Assembly: GCF_024298965.1 (NCBI RefSeq)
Contig: NZ_CP085193.1
Location: 372,001-436,000 of the forward strand
Reading direction: 5' to 3'
From: Streptomyces rapamycinicus NRRL 5491
GTDB lineage: Bacteria; Actinomycetota; Actinomycetes; Streptomycetales; Streptomycetaceae
DNA length: 64,000 bases
Positions 35,402 through 43,395 of this stretch are shown piece after piece. Under the pieces are notes generated by a model. The model was not told the DNA's origin and ran no database searches. It worked only from the letters and a program-made list of their open reading frames with translations. The position numbers and the translations under genes are program-made. How positions within the stretch are numbered: position 1 is the stretch's first letter; every line of letters starts with the position of its first letter.

Positions 35402-35591
35402 CGGGTCGCGCTGAGGTCCGGCTCAGTTCCGGGATCTTGTCGAAGGCGTCGGGGAGGACGTCGGCCAGGCCGCCCCGCCACTCCGTCTCCCCCTGGCTTG
35501 TCGCACAGCCAACGCAGCAGTCCGGAGCGCCCGCGCTGCCTCCAGACGGCACCGGCGCCCTGCGCCTACGCGTCGAGCGGGACCCCGATGG

Positions 35592-36062
35592 TCAGCCTGT
35601 CGCCTGGGCCGCTGTGGAGCGTATCCGTTCCACGTCGACGTCCCGGGGGCTATACCTGTTGATCGCGTTGATATCCATCGGACAGGCAGAGAGCACCAGC
35701 CAGATCGGTACGAGTGCTTCCAGGACGACGGCGTCGCCGGGGCGGGCGGGGGCGGGAAGCCAGGAGAGGTCCCCGTCGGCGTTCCAGGCGACGTGCATGA
35801 ACAGATTCAGTGGTGGCGGGACGGGCGGGGGAGCTTCCCCCACCGCCGCCAGTGCGGCACGCATGTTGTCCGCGCAGTTGGCGTGGTCATCGCCCGCCGT
35901 CAGCGAGCGGTAGCGTTCCGGGTCGCAGGCGGCGATCAGTGTGTCGTGGATGCCGGGGCTGGTGTCCTCGGCCAGTCGTACCAGCGGTCGGCGGTAGTTG
36001 CTGACCAGCGCGTCGCCAGGGCGTGGCACCAGGCGTTCCAGGGCGGTACGGGTGTGCTCCAT
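35592..36062 (-). CDS. DUF1989 protein (urea-amidolyase-associated), probably N-truncated
   Basis: 156 residues from MEHTRTALERLVPRPGDALV. The conserved DUF1989 core follows: RLAEDTSPGIHDTLIAACDP, DDHANCADNMRAAL, NLFMHVAWNADGDLSWL, and ACPMDINAINRYSP. Relatives have about 50 further N-terminal residues (a GDLxxF-type strand region); upstream the frame is open to 36266 but its sequence does not look like the family, so a frameshift or rearrangement is likely. The 190 bases between this gene and the MFS gene show nothing recognisable. Confidence 0.65.
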   Translation of the reverse strand: MEHTRTALERLVPRPGDALVSNYRRPLVRLAEDTSPGIHDTLIAACDPERYRSLTAGDDHANCADNMRAALAAVGEAPPPVPPPLNLFMHVAWNADGDLSWLPAPARPGDAVVLEALVPIWLVLSACPMDINAINRYSPRDVDVERIRSTAAQATG

Positions 36063-36321
36063 GGACAGGTGTTCGCCGGGGACAGTAGGGGCTCCCCCAC
36101 AGATACCCTCCGACCTGCACCTACATGCCGCATCACCGATCGTGATGCACATCTGGTGCACAACCTTCCGAAGCCGAGGAACCCCAGCCGCATGGAAGTC
36201 AACTTCGCCGATCATGAGTGCTGCCCTCCTCGTGTCTCCGGGACCTTGTGCCGTGGCTACGATCAATCTGCCAGCGAAACGCCCGTCCTACCCGGTAAGC
36301 ACCGCAGGTTACATCCATCGC

Positions 36322-37638
36322 TCACCGAGGTCGTTGGGAGCTCCTTCGTTCACGCTCGGCTCGGGGTGTCAGGGCAACCTCAGGCAGGCCAGCAGGCGCT
36401 GCGATGCCGTACAACTCCTCGAACGAGGCGGGAGCGTTCTCCCAGTCAACTTCCCAAACGAGGTAGCCGTACGTATCCAGCGTCTCGGCCAGCCGTGCGT
36501 GGCGCATGCGCGCCTGCACCTTGCGCGGCTCCAGGCCCGAGGCGACCAGCACGGCATCAGCAAAATGCCGAAGGTCCCGGAATGTGGCCTTCTTCGGGAT
36601 CTCCACTCCTCGCACCCGAGCCCGCTCCTTCGCCAGGTCGAACGCCCGACACAGGGCGTTCTCTCGTACGGGCGTCCAGTACCTGGTTACTGTGACCAGG
36701 TCTCCGTACTCCTCAGGGACGGGGGGCAAACCTCGCTTTTCTCTCTTACGTAGCGCCGCAGTCGACAGAGGCGCTCGCCAACGAGCCATGTGCGCCTTGT
36801 ACTTGTCGAGCAGGAAGGAACCAACATCGAGCACCGCTTGACTGGCTTCCGTCTTCAAGGGCACTGCTTTCCCCCGTTGCCGCTGTTCCTCCACTAACTG
36901 CTTGCCCGCTGCGGTCTCCATGTCGGGACGCCGCACTCCAGCAGCTTCCATGGAACGCAGAGCTTGCAAAGCCCCGTACCAAATCAACAGTTCATATCGA
37001 GGATCGATCTCCTCAGCCAATGCGATCACATGTTTCCATGCCAGCCGCACGCCTCTGCCGCTCCCTTTGGGAAGACGGATACCCGACACGGGGTTTCCCT
37101 CAAGGTAGCCATCCTCTACCGCCATGGACAACATGGCCGACAACGCCTTCTTCACTCCGGAACGAGTAGTATCGGGTATCCCTCCAGCCTTTATCTCGGT
37201 GAAGAAATCTCGATACTCTCCGCGCTTTACGTCGCCTACCAAACGCGAACCCAAAACCGGTACAACTTTCCCTCGCAGCCGGTACCCGTATGTCTTAACG
37301 GTGCCCTCACGGCCTTCGTGTCGAGACAGGAATGTCTCAATGTACTCAGCGATGGTCGGGGTGCCGGAGCTGCTCTTTCGACCCCTATGCGGGAACGGGT
37401 CTCGACCTTCCTCCACCGCAGCACGTTGACTGCGTTGGAATGCTAGAGCAGCCGTCTTCTTGTTCTTCGGGAAGTTCTTTGACCGCTGGCGTCCATTCTC
37501 GTCCCTCCAGCGCGCTTGCCACCGCTTCTCACACCCATGCTCGCCACTCGGCACCAGACCGGGGTGTTCGCGGCACTCTGGCTCTCCGGCCCTGGGCCGA
37601 GACTTGTGCCAGCGGTCATACGGCTCTTCCTTGGCCAC
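36322..37638 (-). CDS. Tyrosine recombinase / integrase
   Basis: 438 residues of an actinobacterial integrative-element integrase. It has an Arm/SAM-like N-terminal domain (TIAEYIETFLSRHEGREGT), then the catalytic domain: the first Arg is probably in LQALRSMEAAGVR, the second box reads FRDLRHFADAVLVASG and the Tyr lies in LAETLDTYGYLV. The second box normally reads HDLRH; here Arg replaces the first His. GTG at 37638 has AGGAGGTGA upstream. The excisionase-like gene precedes it by 3 bases. No tRNA attachment site was recognised nearby. Confidence 0.82.
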   Translation of the reverse strand: MAKEEPYDRWHKSRPRAGEPECREHPGLVPSGEHGCEKRWQARWRDENGRQRSKNFPKNKKTAALAFQRSQRAAVEEGRDPFPHRGRKSSSGTPTIAEYIETFLSRHEGREGTVKTYGYRLRGKVVPVLGSRLVGDVKRGEYRDFFTEIKAGGIPDTTRSGVKKALSAMLSMAVEDGYLEGNPVSGIRLPKGSGRGVRLAWKHVIALAEEIDPRYELLIWYGALQALRSMEAAGVRRPDMETAAGKQLVEEQRQRGKAVPLKTEASQAVLDVGSFLLDKYKAHMARWRAPLSTAALRKREKRGLPPVPEEYGDLVTVTRYWTPVRENALCRAFDLAKERARVRGVEIPKKATFRDLRHFADAVLVASGLEPRKVQARMRHARLAETLDTYGYLVWEVDWENAPASFEELYGIAAPAGLPEVALTPRAERERRSSQRPR

Positions 37639-37641
37639 TCG

Positions 37642-37875
37642 TCACCTCCTATCTAGCCCTCCGTCAGGCAGCCCGCGGCATGTTTTGATGTACTGGGAAA
37701 CATCTGATTCCCGATAACGCAGCGCCCGGCCTCCCATGCGGAGCGGTTCTGGACCCCGTCGCTCCACCTCCCAGGTGCTTGCCCAGTTATAGAGCGTCTT
37801 GCGCTTCACGCCGAGTCGGCCCGCTGTTTCCTGTGCAGTTAACAGGCGCTCAGAATAGCCAGGGGATTTCGACAA
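37642..37875 (-). CDS. Excisionase-like helix-turn-helix protein
   Basis: About 77 residues, MerR/HTH_17-type winged helix: LLTAQETAGRLGVKRKTLYN, a basic wing (PLRMGGRALRYRESDVSQYI). Such proteins direct excision by the neighbouring integrase. TTG at 37875 is chosen because GGAGG lies 5-6 bases upstream; an ATG far upstream at 38052 would add an unrelated tail. Confidence 0.72.
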   Translation of the reverse strand: MSKSPGYSERLLTAQETAGRLGVKRKTLYNWASTWEVERRGPEPLRMGGRALRYRESDVSQYIKTCRGLPDGGLDRR

Positions 37876-38063
37876 TGAAACCCTCCAAATTTTGGTCCCG
37901 CGCAGGCGGAAATCAAGCGAATGAATTTGACTCTCCTGGCACGCCACTTTCGTCGACATGCCCACTGTAGGATCTTGAAGACTCCCAATCGGACGCGGTT
38001 CAGGGGGCCATGGCCACGGTGAGGTCAGCGACACGAAATGAAGCGTTGACACGGCATGCCTTA

Positions 38064-38095
38064 GTGGTCGGCGCTGGAAGTCCTTCGGGGGTTGA
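38064..38095 (+). repeat. Left terminal inverted repeat of IS630-like transposon
   Basis: 32 bases beginning GTGGTCGGCGCTGG and ending GGGGGTTGA, identical to the reverse complement of 40503-40534. The transposase stop codon begins at the next base. Confidence 0.85.
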
Positions 38096-39265
38096 TCAAG
38101 CTGCCAAGGCGACGGAGGATTCTTCTTGTCGGCCGGCGGATGTATGTCGGCTGAGCCGGGCCAGCAGATCGTCCAGGTCGGAGGTGGTGAACCTCCACTG
38201 GAACGGCTGTGCCGTGGCGTTGTAGCGGTCTTCGAATGCTCGGAGGCGGTCCCCGACCTGGGTCAGGTCGGTGAAGGCGTTCGGTGAGACGACCTTGCGC
38301 TGCACAGCGGAGAAGAAGATCTCTACCTGGTTCAACCAGGAGGCGTGCACCGGGGTGTGGACAAGGACCGCGTTCGGGAACGCGGCCGATAGGCGGTCCG
38401 CGGCCCTTTTACCGCGGTGAGAGGAGCCATTGTCGACGACCCAGAACACCCGCTTCGCGCTCGCGTAGGGCTCCTGGCTCATCACCTGGGTGACCAGGTT
38501 CATGAACGGTTCGATCCCGGTGGTCTTCTCGCAGCGACCGGACACCTGCGCGGCGTGGACGTCGTAGGCGGCCAGGTAGGCCAGCGCGCCGCCGCGTCCG
38601 TAGGTGTGGTTCACCCGCATCGCGCGGGCCCGCCCCGGTGGCAGGGTCGGGTGGCAGCGGCAGCGGGCCTGGACCGAGGTCTTTTCGTCGGCGCTGATGA
38701 CGTACTCGTCCGCACCCAGGGGCTTGCCCTGCCAGGTGCGGGCGTACAGGCCCAGCACCCGCTGGGCCTTGGCGCGGAAGTCCGGGTCGGTGATGAAGAT
38801 CCAGGACCGGTACTGCCAGGGTTTGAGCGCGTCCTCGCGCAGCCAGCGGCGCACCGTGGAGGCCGAGATGCTGTCAGCGATGCCTCGCGCGGTCAGCTCG
38901 GCTGCCAATTCCGGGCACGACCAGCGGGACAGTGGCACGCCGGCCTCGGCCGGTAACTGGCAGGCCAGTGCCTTGGTCTCGGCGACTTGCACCGGGGTGA
39001 AACGGGCTGGGCGACCGGAGCGTTTACGGTCGGCCAGAGCTGGCAAGCCGCCATGGGCGAACCGGCCCCTCCATGTCCGCACCGTATCCACGTGCAGGCG
39101 GATCTCGGCGGCGATACGGGCGTTGGAGCGTCCCCGGGCCGCGTGCAGCACGATTTGCGCGCGTATCCGGGCCTGGTGCTCGGTCTTGTGGCCGTAGGCC
39201 GCCTTCTTCAGGTGGTGCCGGTCGGAGGCGGTCAGGGTGATCGGGCATGCGGTGGCAGCAGGCAA
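38096..39265 (-). CDS. IS630-family transposase
   Basis: 389 residues. N-terminal paired helix-turn-helix region (IVLHAARGRSNARIAAEIRL, RTWRGRFAHGGLPAL) and a DDE nuclease core: YVISADEKTS (Asp), FWVVDNGSSHRGK (Asp) and SWLNQVEIFFSAVQRK (Glu). The frame is intact, so the protein may be active. It ends directly at the left terminal repeat. Confidence 0.92.
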   Translation of the reverse strand: MPAATACPITLTASDRHHLKKAAYGHKTEHQARIRAQIVLHAARGRSNARIAAEIRLHVDTVRTWRGRFAHGGLPALADRKRSGRPARFTPVQVAETKALACQLPAEAGVPLSRWSCPELAAELTARGIADSISASTVRRWLREDALKPWQYRSWIFITDPDFRAKAQRVLGLYARTWQGKPLGADEYVISADEKTSVQARCRCHPTLPPGRARAMRVNHTYGRGGALAYLAAYDVHAAQVSGRCEKTTGIEPFMNLVTQVMSQEPYASAKRVFWVVDNGSSHRGKRAADRLSAAFPNAVLVHTPVHASWLNQVEIFFSAVQRKVVSPNAFTDLTQVGDRLRAFEDRYNATAQPFQWRFTTSDLDDLLARLSRHTSAGRQEESSVALAA

Positions 39266-39373
39266 GGAGGGCAGCGGTCAATCTCGGGAGGATCGTTCAG
39301 GGCGGGCAAGCATCGGCCGCAGCCTGAAATCGGTGACCACGCGGCCTGGAAGGCTGATGGGCTGGCCAGATCC

Positions 39374-39661
39374 TCAATCCCAGTGCCCGTCGGCGGGTGC
39401 CTTCAGTAGTCGGTTCAGCTCGTCCCCGGCCTCGTCGTACCCGGCGTCGGCGATCCGTTGCAGCTCGCGCAGGTCGCCGGTCGCGGCCGCGCGTCGAGTG
39501 AGCAGAAACCCAGCACGCATGGATCCCTCGTCCAACAGCTCGCTCAGCTCTCCGAGGCCGTCTGCTGCGTCAGCGAGGTCGGCCAGCTGGTCCAGAGCGG
39601 TCTCATTGCCCTCGTCGGCCAGCTCGCGCAGGGTCTCCCGATCGATATTCGTGTTCGCCAT
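39374..39661 (-). CDS. Small acidic helical protein, transposon passenger
   Basis: 95 residues, strongly acidic and Leu/Ala-rich, with repeated helical units (RETLRELADEGNETALDQLA, LADAADGLGELSELLDEG, AAATGDLRELQRIADAGYD). The pattern suggests short HEAT/Sel1-like helical repeats rather than an enzyme. It is divergent from the MerR gene with a MerR-type palindrome between, so it is the probable target of that regulator. Function unknown. Confidence 0.6.
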   Translation of the reverse strand: MANTNIDRETLRELADEGNETALDQLADLADAADGLGELSELLDEGSMRAGFLLTRRAAATGDLRELQRIADAGYDEAGDELNRLLKAPADGHWD

Positions 39662-39675
39662 GACGCCATGCTGCA

Positions 39676-39696
39676 ACCCTGCCCTAAGGGAAAGGT
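39676..39696. promoter_or_regulatory. MerR-type operator between passenger genes
   Basis: A 21-bp near-palindrome with core CCCTAAGGG (arms ACCCTGCCCT and AGGGAAAGGT, 17 of 21 positions symmetric). On the minus strand it directly follows TTGACC, giving the long-spacer promoter layout used by MerR activators toward the small acidic protein gene. Confidence 0.55.
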
Positions 39697-39715
39697 CAAG
39701 TGGGACGATGGCTGG

Positions 39716-40447
39716 GTGATCACCATCGGGCAGCTGGCAAGCTACGTCGGAGTGTCGATCAAGACCGTTCGCGTCTATCACGACAAGGGGCTGCTCCCTG
39801 AGCCCGACCGCGATGCATCTGGCTACCGGCGGTACGGCGCGAACGACGCCATTGAGCTGATCAAGATCCGGACGCTCGCCGAAGCCGGCGTCCCCCTAGC
39901 CCGCATCCGGGACCTGAGATCAGCGACCGACGAGGAGTTCCAGCAGGCGCTGTGCGAGATCGACGACGAGCTCACCGCCAGCATCCGTGGCCTTCAGGCA
40001 ACGAAGGGGCGCCTGCGCGAGCTCGCCGCCGGGCGTCTGGCACCGCTGCCCACCGAGGTCGGCGCCCATCTGGAGCACCTGGACAGTTGGGGATTCACCT
40101 CTCGATGGGTGGACTTGCAACGCGACCTGTGGATCCTCGTGTTCGCCACCTACCCAGACCGCGCGATCGCACTGTTCCACGACCAGGCCGGGACTTTGGC
40201 CAAGCCGGCGCTGCGGCAGCTCTTCCTAGATTACGACCACGCGCACGACCTCGACGCCGACGATCCACACATCGACGGCCTCGCCCGCAGGATCGCCAAG
40301 GCGACCCGGGAACGTTACGGACCCGGCGAACTGCCCACGCTGGATGCAGCATCTGAGGTCCCCGCCCTTATTCAGGGCACGGTCAACGCCTCGTCCCCGG
40401 CATGGCAGCGACTCGACACGCTCATCCGTGCACAACTGGATGCGTGA
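39716..40447 (+). CDS. MerR-family transcriptional regulator, transposon passenger
   Basis: 243 residues from GTG. The N-terminal MerR DNA-binding domain is clear (ITIGQLASYVGVSIKTVRVY, GLLPEPDRDASGYRRYGAND), followed by the dimer helix (LAEAGVPLARIRDL, LTASIRGLQATKGRLREL). The C-terminal 130 residues (TSRWVDLQRDLWILVFATYP, LFLDYDHAHDLDADDP) are a TipAS-like all-helical ligand region with no metal-binding Cys cluster. It may sense a small organic molecule. Confidence 0.82.
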   Translation: MITIGQLASYVGVSIKTVRVYHDKGLLPEPDRDASGYRRYGANDAIELIKIRTLAEAGVPLARIRDLRSATDEEFQQALCEIDDELTASIRGLQATKGRLRELAAGRLAPLPTEVGAHLEHLDSWGFTSRWVDLQRDLWILVFATYPDRAIALFHDQAGTLAKPALRQLFLDYDHAHDLDADDPHIDGLARRIAKATRERYGPGELPTLDAASEVPALIQGTVNASSPAWQRLDTLIRAQLDA

Positions 40448-40502
40448 CTCGACGTGGGGACGCACGGTCCCTTGATCGCCAGTCACGGCTCGGACCATCA
40501 CG

Positions 40503-40534
40503 TCAACCCCCGAAGGACTTCCAGCGCCGACCAC
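40503..40534 (-). repeat. Right terminal inverted repeat of IS630-like transposon
   Basis: 32 bases beginning TCAACCCCC and ending CGACCAC, the exact reverse complement of 38064-38095. TTA follows at 40535-40537, matching the left flank. Confidence 0.85.
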
Positions 40535-40561
40535 TTAGAAGTCGCGCGGAAAGACGCGCGG

Positions 40562-41405
40562 TCATGGACGTCGGTTCGGGCGTTCGTCGCAGCGGTGGGT
40601 GGTCCAGGCCCGTCGGATCAGGTTACGCACGGTGATGATCGTGTCGGCGAGGTCGAAGAAGGCGTCGATGACGGTGGTGCGCCGCTCGTAGCAGCGGGCA
40701 AGGGGGGTGGAAGGCGTTCTGCCAGGCGTGGGTGCGTTCGACGTGCCAACGCTGACTGGCCTGGATCGGGGCCTTCTCGCCTTTGTGCGCGATACGGCCG
40801 TGTGGGCCGCGTTCGTTGAGCAGAGCGCGGGTCTTGTCCGAGTCGTAGCCGGCATCCAGGTGCACGGTGATGTCGTCGGGCAACAGGCCCAGGTCGTCCA
40901 GGCGGTCCAAGGTCGGGGCGAGCAGTGGAGAGTCGTGGCGGTTGGCTCCGGCCAGGACACGCCCCAGTGGAATGCCGTATCCGTCCGTCATGCCCGAGCG
41001 TTTCAGGCCCTGTTTGCCGCGGTCGACCGGTGAGCGTCCGGCGACCTCGCCGCCTCCGGGTGCCTTGGTGATGGAGCTGTCCACGGCGATCTGGTCGAGG
41101 ACGAGGCCGACGATACGGTCGTAGGACTCCAGCGCGATCTGCTTGAGCCGAGCGAAGACACCGAGTCGTATCCACTCGTCGCGGCGGTTTCGGATCGTGG
41201 TGGCCAAGCACGTCGTGTCGGCGATCGCCTCGTAAGAACAGCCGAAGCGCAGTAGTTGCAGCATCTTGTCGAAGACGATCCGGTCGCTGATGCGTCGGCG
41301 GTGGCAGCCCAGCGGGTGGGCCGGGTCGTAAACCGGCCGCGCCGGCAGCAGAGTCGCGAATTGCTCCCAGAGCGGTTCGGTCAGCCATAAGGGAAGCGCA
41401 GGCAT
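40562..41405 (-). pseudogene. IS5-type DDE transposase, frameshifted in a C-run
   Basis: From ATG at 41405 the frame reads LPLWLTEPLWEQFATLLP, FGCSYEAIADTTCLATTIRN, VAVDSSITKAP-like first Asp (DQIAVDSSITKAPGGGEVAG), DAGYDSDKTRALL (second Asp) and QRWHVERTHAWQNAF (Glu). Near 40697-40702 a run of six C shifts the frame; the expected end LARCYERRTTVIDAFFDLAD continues in the other frame to 40562. All three catalytic acids precede the shift. Either a real inactivation, programmed frameshifting, or a sequencing slip. Confidence 0.75.
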
Positions 41406-41844
41406 GGGTCTCCCAGTGATCACAGAGCGCCGCAGCTTCGTGATCACCTGATCTACAACTAAGTCACGACTTATAGGTGGATCAGTAGTCGTTCTGGAGG
41501 GGTGGGCCGCAGGCGCCGGGCCACCGGGGTAGTGCCAGCTGAGGCCGCCCCACTCGATCAGAACGGGTACGGCGTGCGGGAGAGGAGATCCCCAGGCCAG
41601 GGCCTCGCTGGCACTGCACGGTGGGGCGCCAGGGGCCGGTCCGTGCACGTGAGGACCCCTACCGCGGCCGCTCAGACCTCCTCATCGGGCCTGCCTTCAG
41701 TGCAGTCGGCCCGTACGGGCCCGTCGAGGCACCCGCCCACATGGTCCTGCCACGACATGGCATAGGTTCCGCGTGCGCGGGGGAACCGGCCGCTAGTGAA
41801 GGCAGCCGCGGCGCGAGGCAGATTGCGAGCTCCGGGCTGGGGCG
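41406..41844. other. Gap without a gene; hairpin at 41765-41787
   Basis: No supported coding region. Just downstream of the GNAT gene, GGTTCC and GGAACC-type arms with the core GCGTGCGCGG form a GC-rich hairpin (41765-41787), a possible terminator of that gene. Direct and inverted ends of the neighbouring IS5-type element were not resolved here. Confidence 0.4.
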
Positions 41845-42336
41845 TCACTTCAGTTCCATGAGGATGTCGGCGCGGGCGTAATAGTCGGCCACCGGGAGAC
41901 GGTTGCGGGTGATCCTGACGAACCCGGCTTCCTCGTACAGGCGGATGGCGGGAGCCAGCTTGCTGTTCGTGCCGAGGAACAGTCGGGCCGCGCCAAGTGC
42001 CTGGGCACGGTCGATCGCTGCGGCTATGAGTTGGCGGCCGGTGCCGCGTCCCTGCGCGGCGGGGGCCACGGCCATCTTCGCCAGCTCGAACACGGCGTCC
42101 GGATAAGCCAAAAGTGCGACGCACCCGACAACGATGCCGCTGCCCTGCTCGCGCGCCAGGAGCACATCCCCGCCCGGGCCCACGATGCGGCCGAACGGAT
42201 CTCCGAGAACCGCCCGGTCCTCTTCCTGCAGGGTGAACAGGCGGGAGATCCACTCCTCGTTCAACGCGCGGAACGCGTCGGCATCACTTTGTGAGGCGAT
42301 CGAGGAGACCACGGTGGGAGCAGAGGTGTACGGCAT
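41845..42336 (-). CDS. GNAT-family N-acetyltransferase
   Basis: 163 residues. The acetyl-CoA motif is ELAKMAVAPAAQGRGTGRQL (V-x-P-x-x-Q-G-x-G-x-G), followed by RLFLGTNSKLAPAIRLYEEA and GFVRITR, the C-terminal strand pair. The acceptor substrate is unknown. It is divergent from the LysR gene, about 100 bases away, which may control it. Confidence 0.88.
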   Translation of the reverse strand: MPYTSAPTVVSSIASQSDADAFRALNEEWISRLFTLQEEDRAVLGDPFGRIVGPGGDVLLAREQGSGIVVGCVALLAYPDAVFELAKMAVAPAAQGRGTGRQLIAAAIDRAQALGAARLFLGTNSKLAPAIRLYEEAGFVRITRNRLPVADYYARADILMELK

Positions 42337-42435
42337 GAGGCGGGTTTCCCTTCGGGTGTGCCTTCCCACCAGCCTCCAGTCCCGCTTACCCATATGTCCA
42401 ATACAAGCAGTAGCCCATATCGATAAGCTTGAACT

Positions 42436-43356
42436 ATGGATCAGCGAATCGAGCTCCGCCACCTGCGGTACTTTCTGGCCGTGGCCGAGGAACTCCACTT
42501 CGGCCGTGCCGCCCAGCGGCTGAACATCGCTCAGCCCGCTCTGTCCCAGCAGATCAGGCAGCTCGAGAAAATTGTCGGTGTTGAGCTGTTCCGGCGGACC
42601 TCTCGAAGCGTCCGCCTCACAGACGCGGGAGCGACGTTCCAGCCACGGGCGAGGGACCTTCTGGGCCGTCTGGCGGCCGACCTCGACGAAGCCAGCCGTG
42701 TCGGGCGCGGCGAGGCCGGCCGCCTGGATGTCGCCTTCATCACCTCCGCCACCGCGATCGTCAGCGAACGGATCCGTGAATTCTCCGGCTGCCGCCCAGA
42801 CGTCCAGGTCAAACTGCACGACGGCTTCACCGTCGATGTCCTGGCGGCCCTGGAGCGGGGCACGGCCGACATCGGGATCGTGCGGGATGCTGAGAAGCGA
42901 GACGACATCGACCTTTCCCTGCTGACAACGGAACGGTTCGTCGCCGTCATCCCCACAAACCACTCCGCCGCAAGAGCTGATCATGTGGAAGCAACAGCGC
43001 TGGCCGCTGACCCGCTGATCCTGTTCCCGCGTTCAGCAGGAGCCCAGGCGTTCGACGTGAACACACAGCCGTTGCGGGACGCCGGCATCGACGTCCAGGT
43101 CGCGCAAGAGTGCTCGAACTGGCACACCATCATCATGTTCGTCGCCGCTGGCCTTGGCGTCACCATCGCCCCCTACAGCATCACGACCCTGCTCCCCGCA
43201 GGCGCCCAACGCCTTGAACTCGACGGACCTCCCACAATGAGCCGGATCTTCATGGCCACCCGCCGAGGAGACAACCGTCCCCTCGTGCAAGCCTTCATCG
43301 CAGCATCTGAGTCCGTGACAGGTCGTGGCCACGACCGGACGACGAGAGCACGTTGA
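42436..43356 (+). CDS. LysR-family transcriptional regulator
   Basis: 306 residues: helix-turn-helix in LRHLRYFLAVAEELHFGRAA and IAQPALSQQIRQLEKIVGVE, effector domain with GRLDVAFITSATAIVSERI, VKLHDGFTVDVLAALERGTA and DIGIVRDAEKRDDI. The pattern resembles the BenM/CbnR subgroup. The intergenic region holds two CCCATAT half-repeats (near 42389 and 42413) that could be its site for the divergent GNAT gene. Confidence 0.88.
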   Translation: MDQRIELRHLRYFLAVAEELHFGRAAQRLNIAQPALSQQIRQLEKIVGVELFRRTSRSVRLTDAGATFQPRARDLLGRLAADLDEASRVGRGEAGRLDVAFITSATAIVSERIREFSGCRPDVQVKLHDGFTVDVLAALERGTADIGIVRDAEKRDDIDLSLLTTERFVAVIPTNHSAARADHVEATALAADPLILFPRSAGAQAFDVNTQPLRDAGIDVQVAQECSNWHTIIMFVAAGLGVTIAPYSITTLLPAGAQRLELDGPPTMSRIFMATRRGDNRPLVQAFIAASESVTGRGHDRTTRAR

Positions 43357-43395
43357 CCTGCCGAGCGAGCGCCTCCAAGGCAAGGGCTTGAAGGC

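Larger units (their letters stand above)
38064..40534. mobile_element. IS630-like transposon with MerR and small-protein passengers
   Basis: A 2471-bp unit bounded by perfect 32-bp inverted repeats and flanked by TTA on both sides (38061-38063 and 40535-40537). It contains the IS630-family transposase, a 95-residue acidic protein and a MerR-type regulator. No copy of the terminal repeat is seen between the transposase and the passenger genes, so all three probably move together. Confidence 0.8.

Noticed and set aside
36063..36321. tRNA attachment site next to the integrase
   Set aside because: I found no cloverleaf or T-arm GGTTCGAATCC-like sequence in this stretch or just beyond the excisionase gene.
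41765..41787. GC-rich dyad resembling a type I-E CRISPR repeat
   Set aside because: Only one copy is present, with no second repeat, spacer periodicity or cas gene nearby; a terminator hairpin is simpler.
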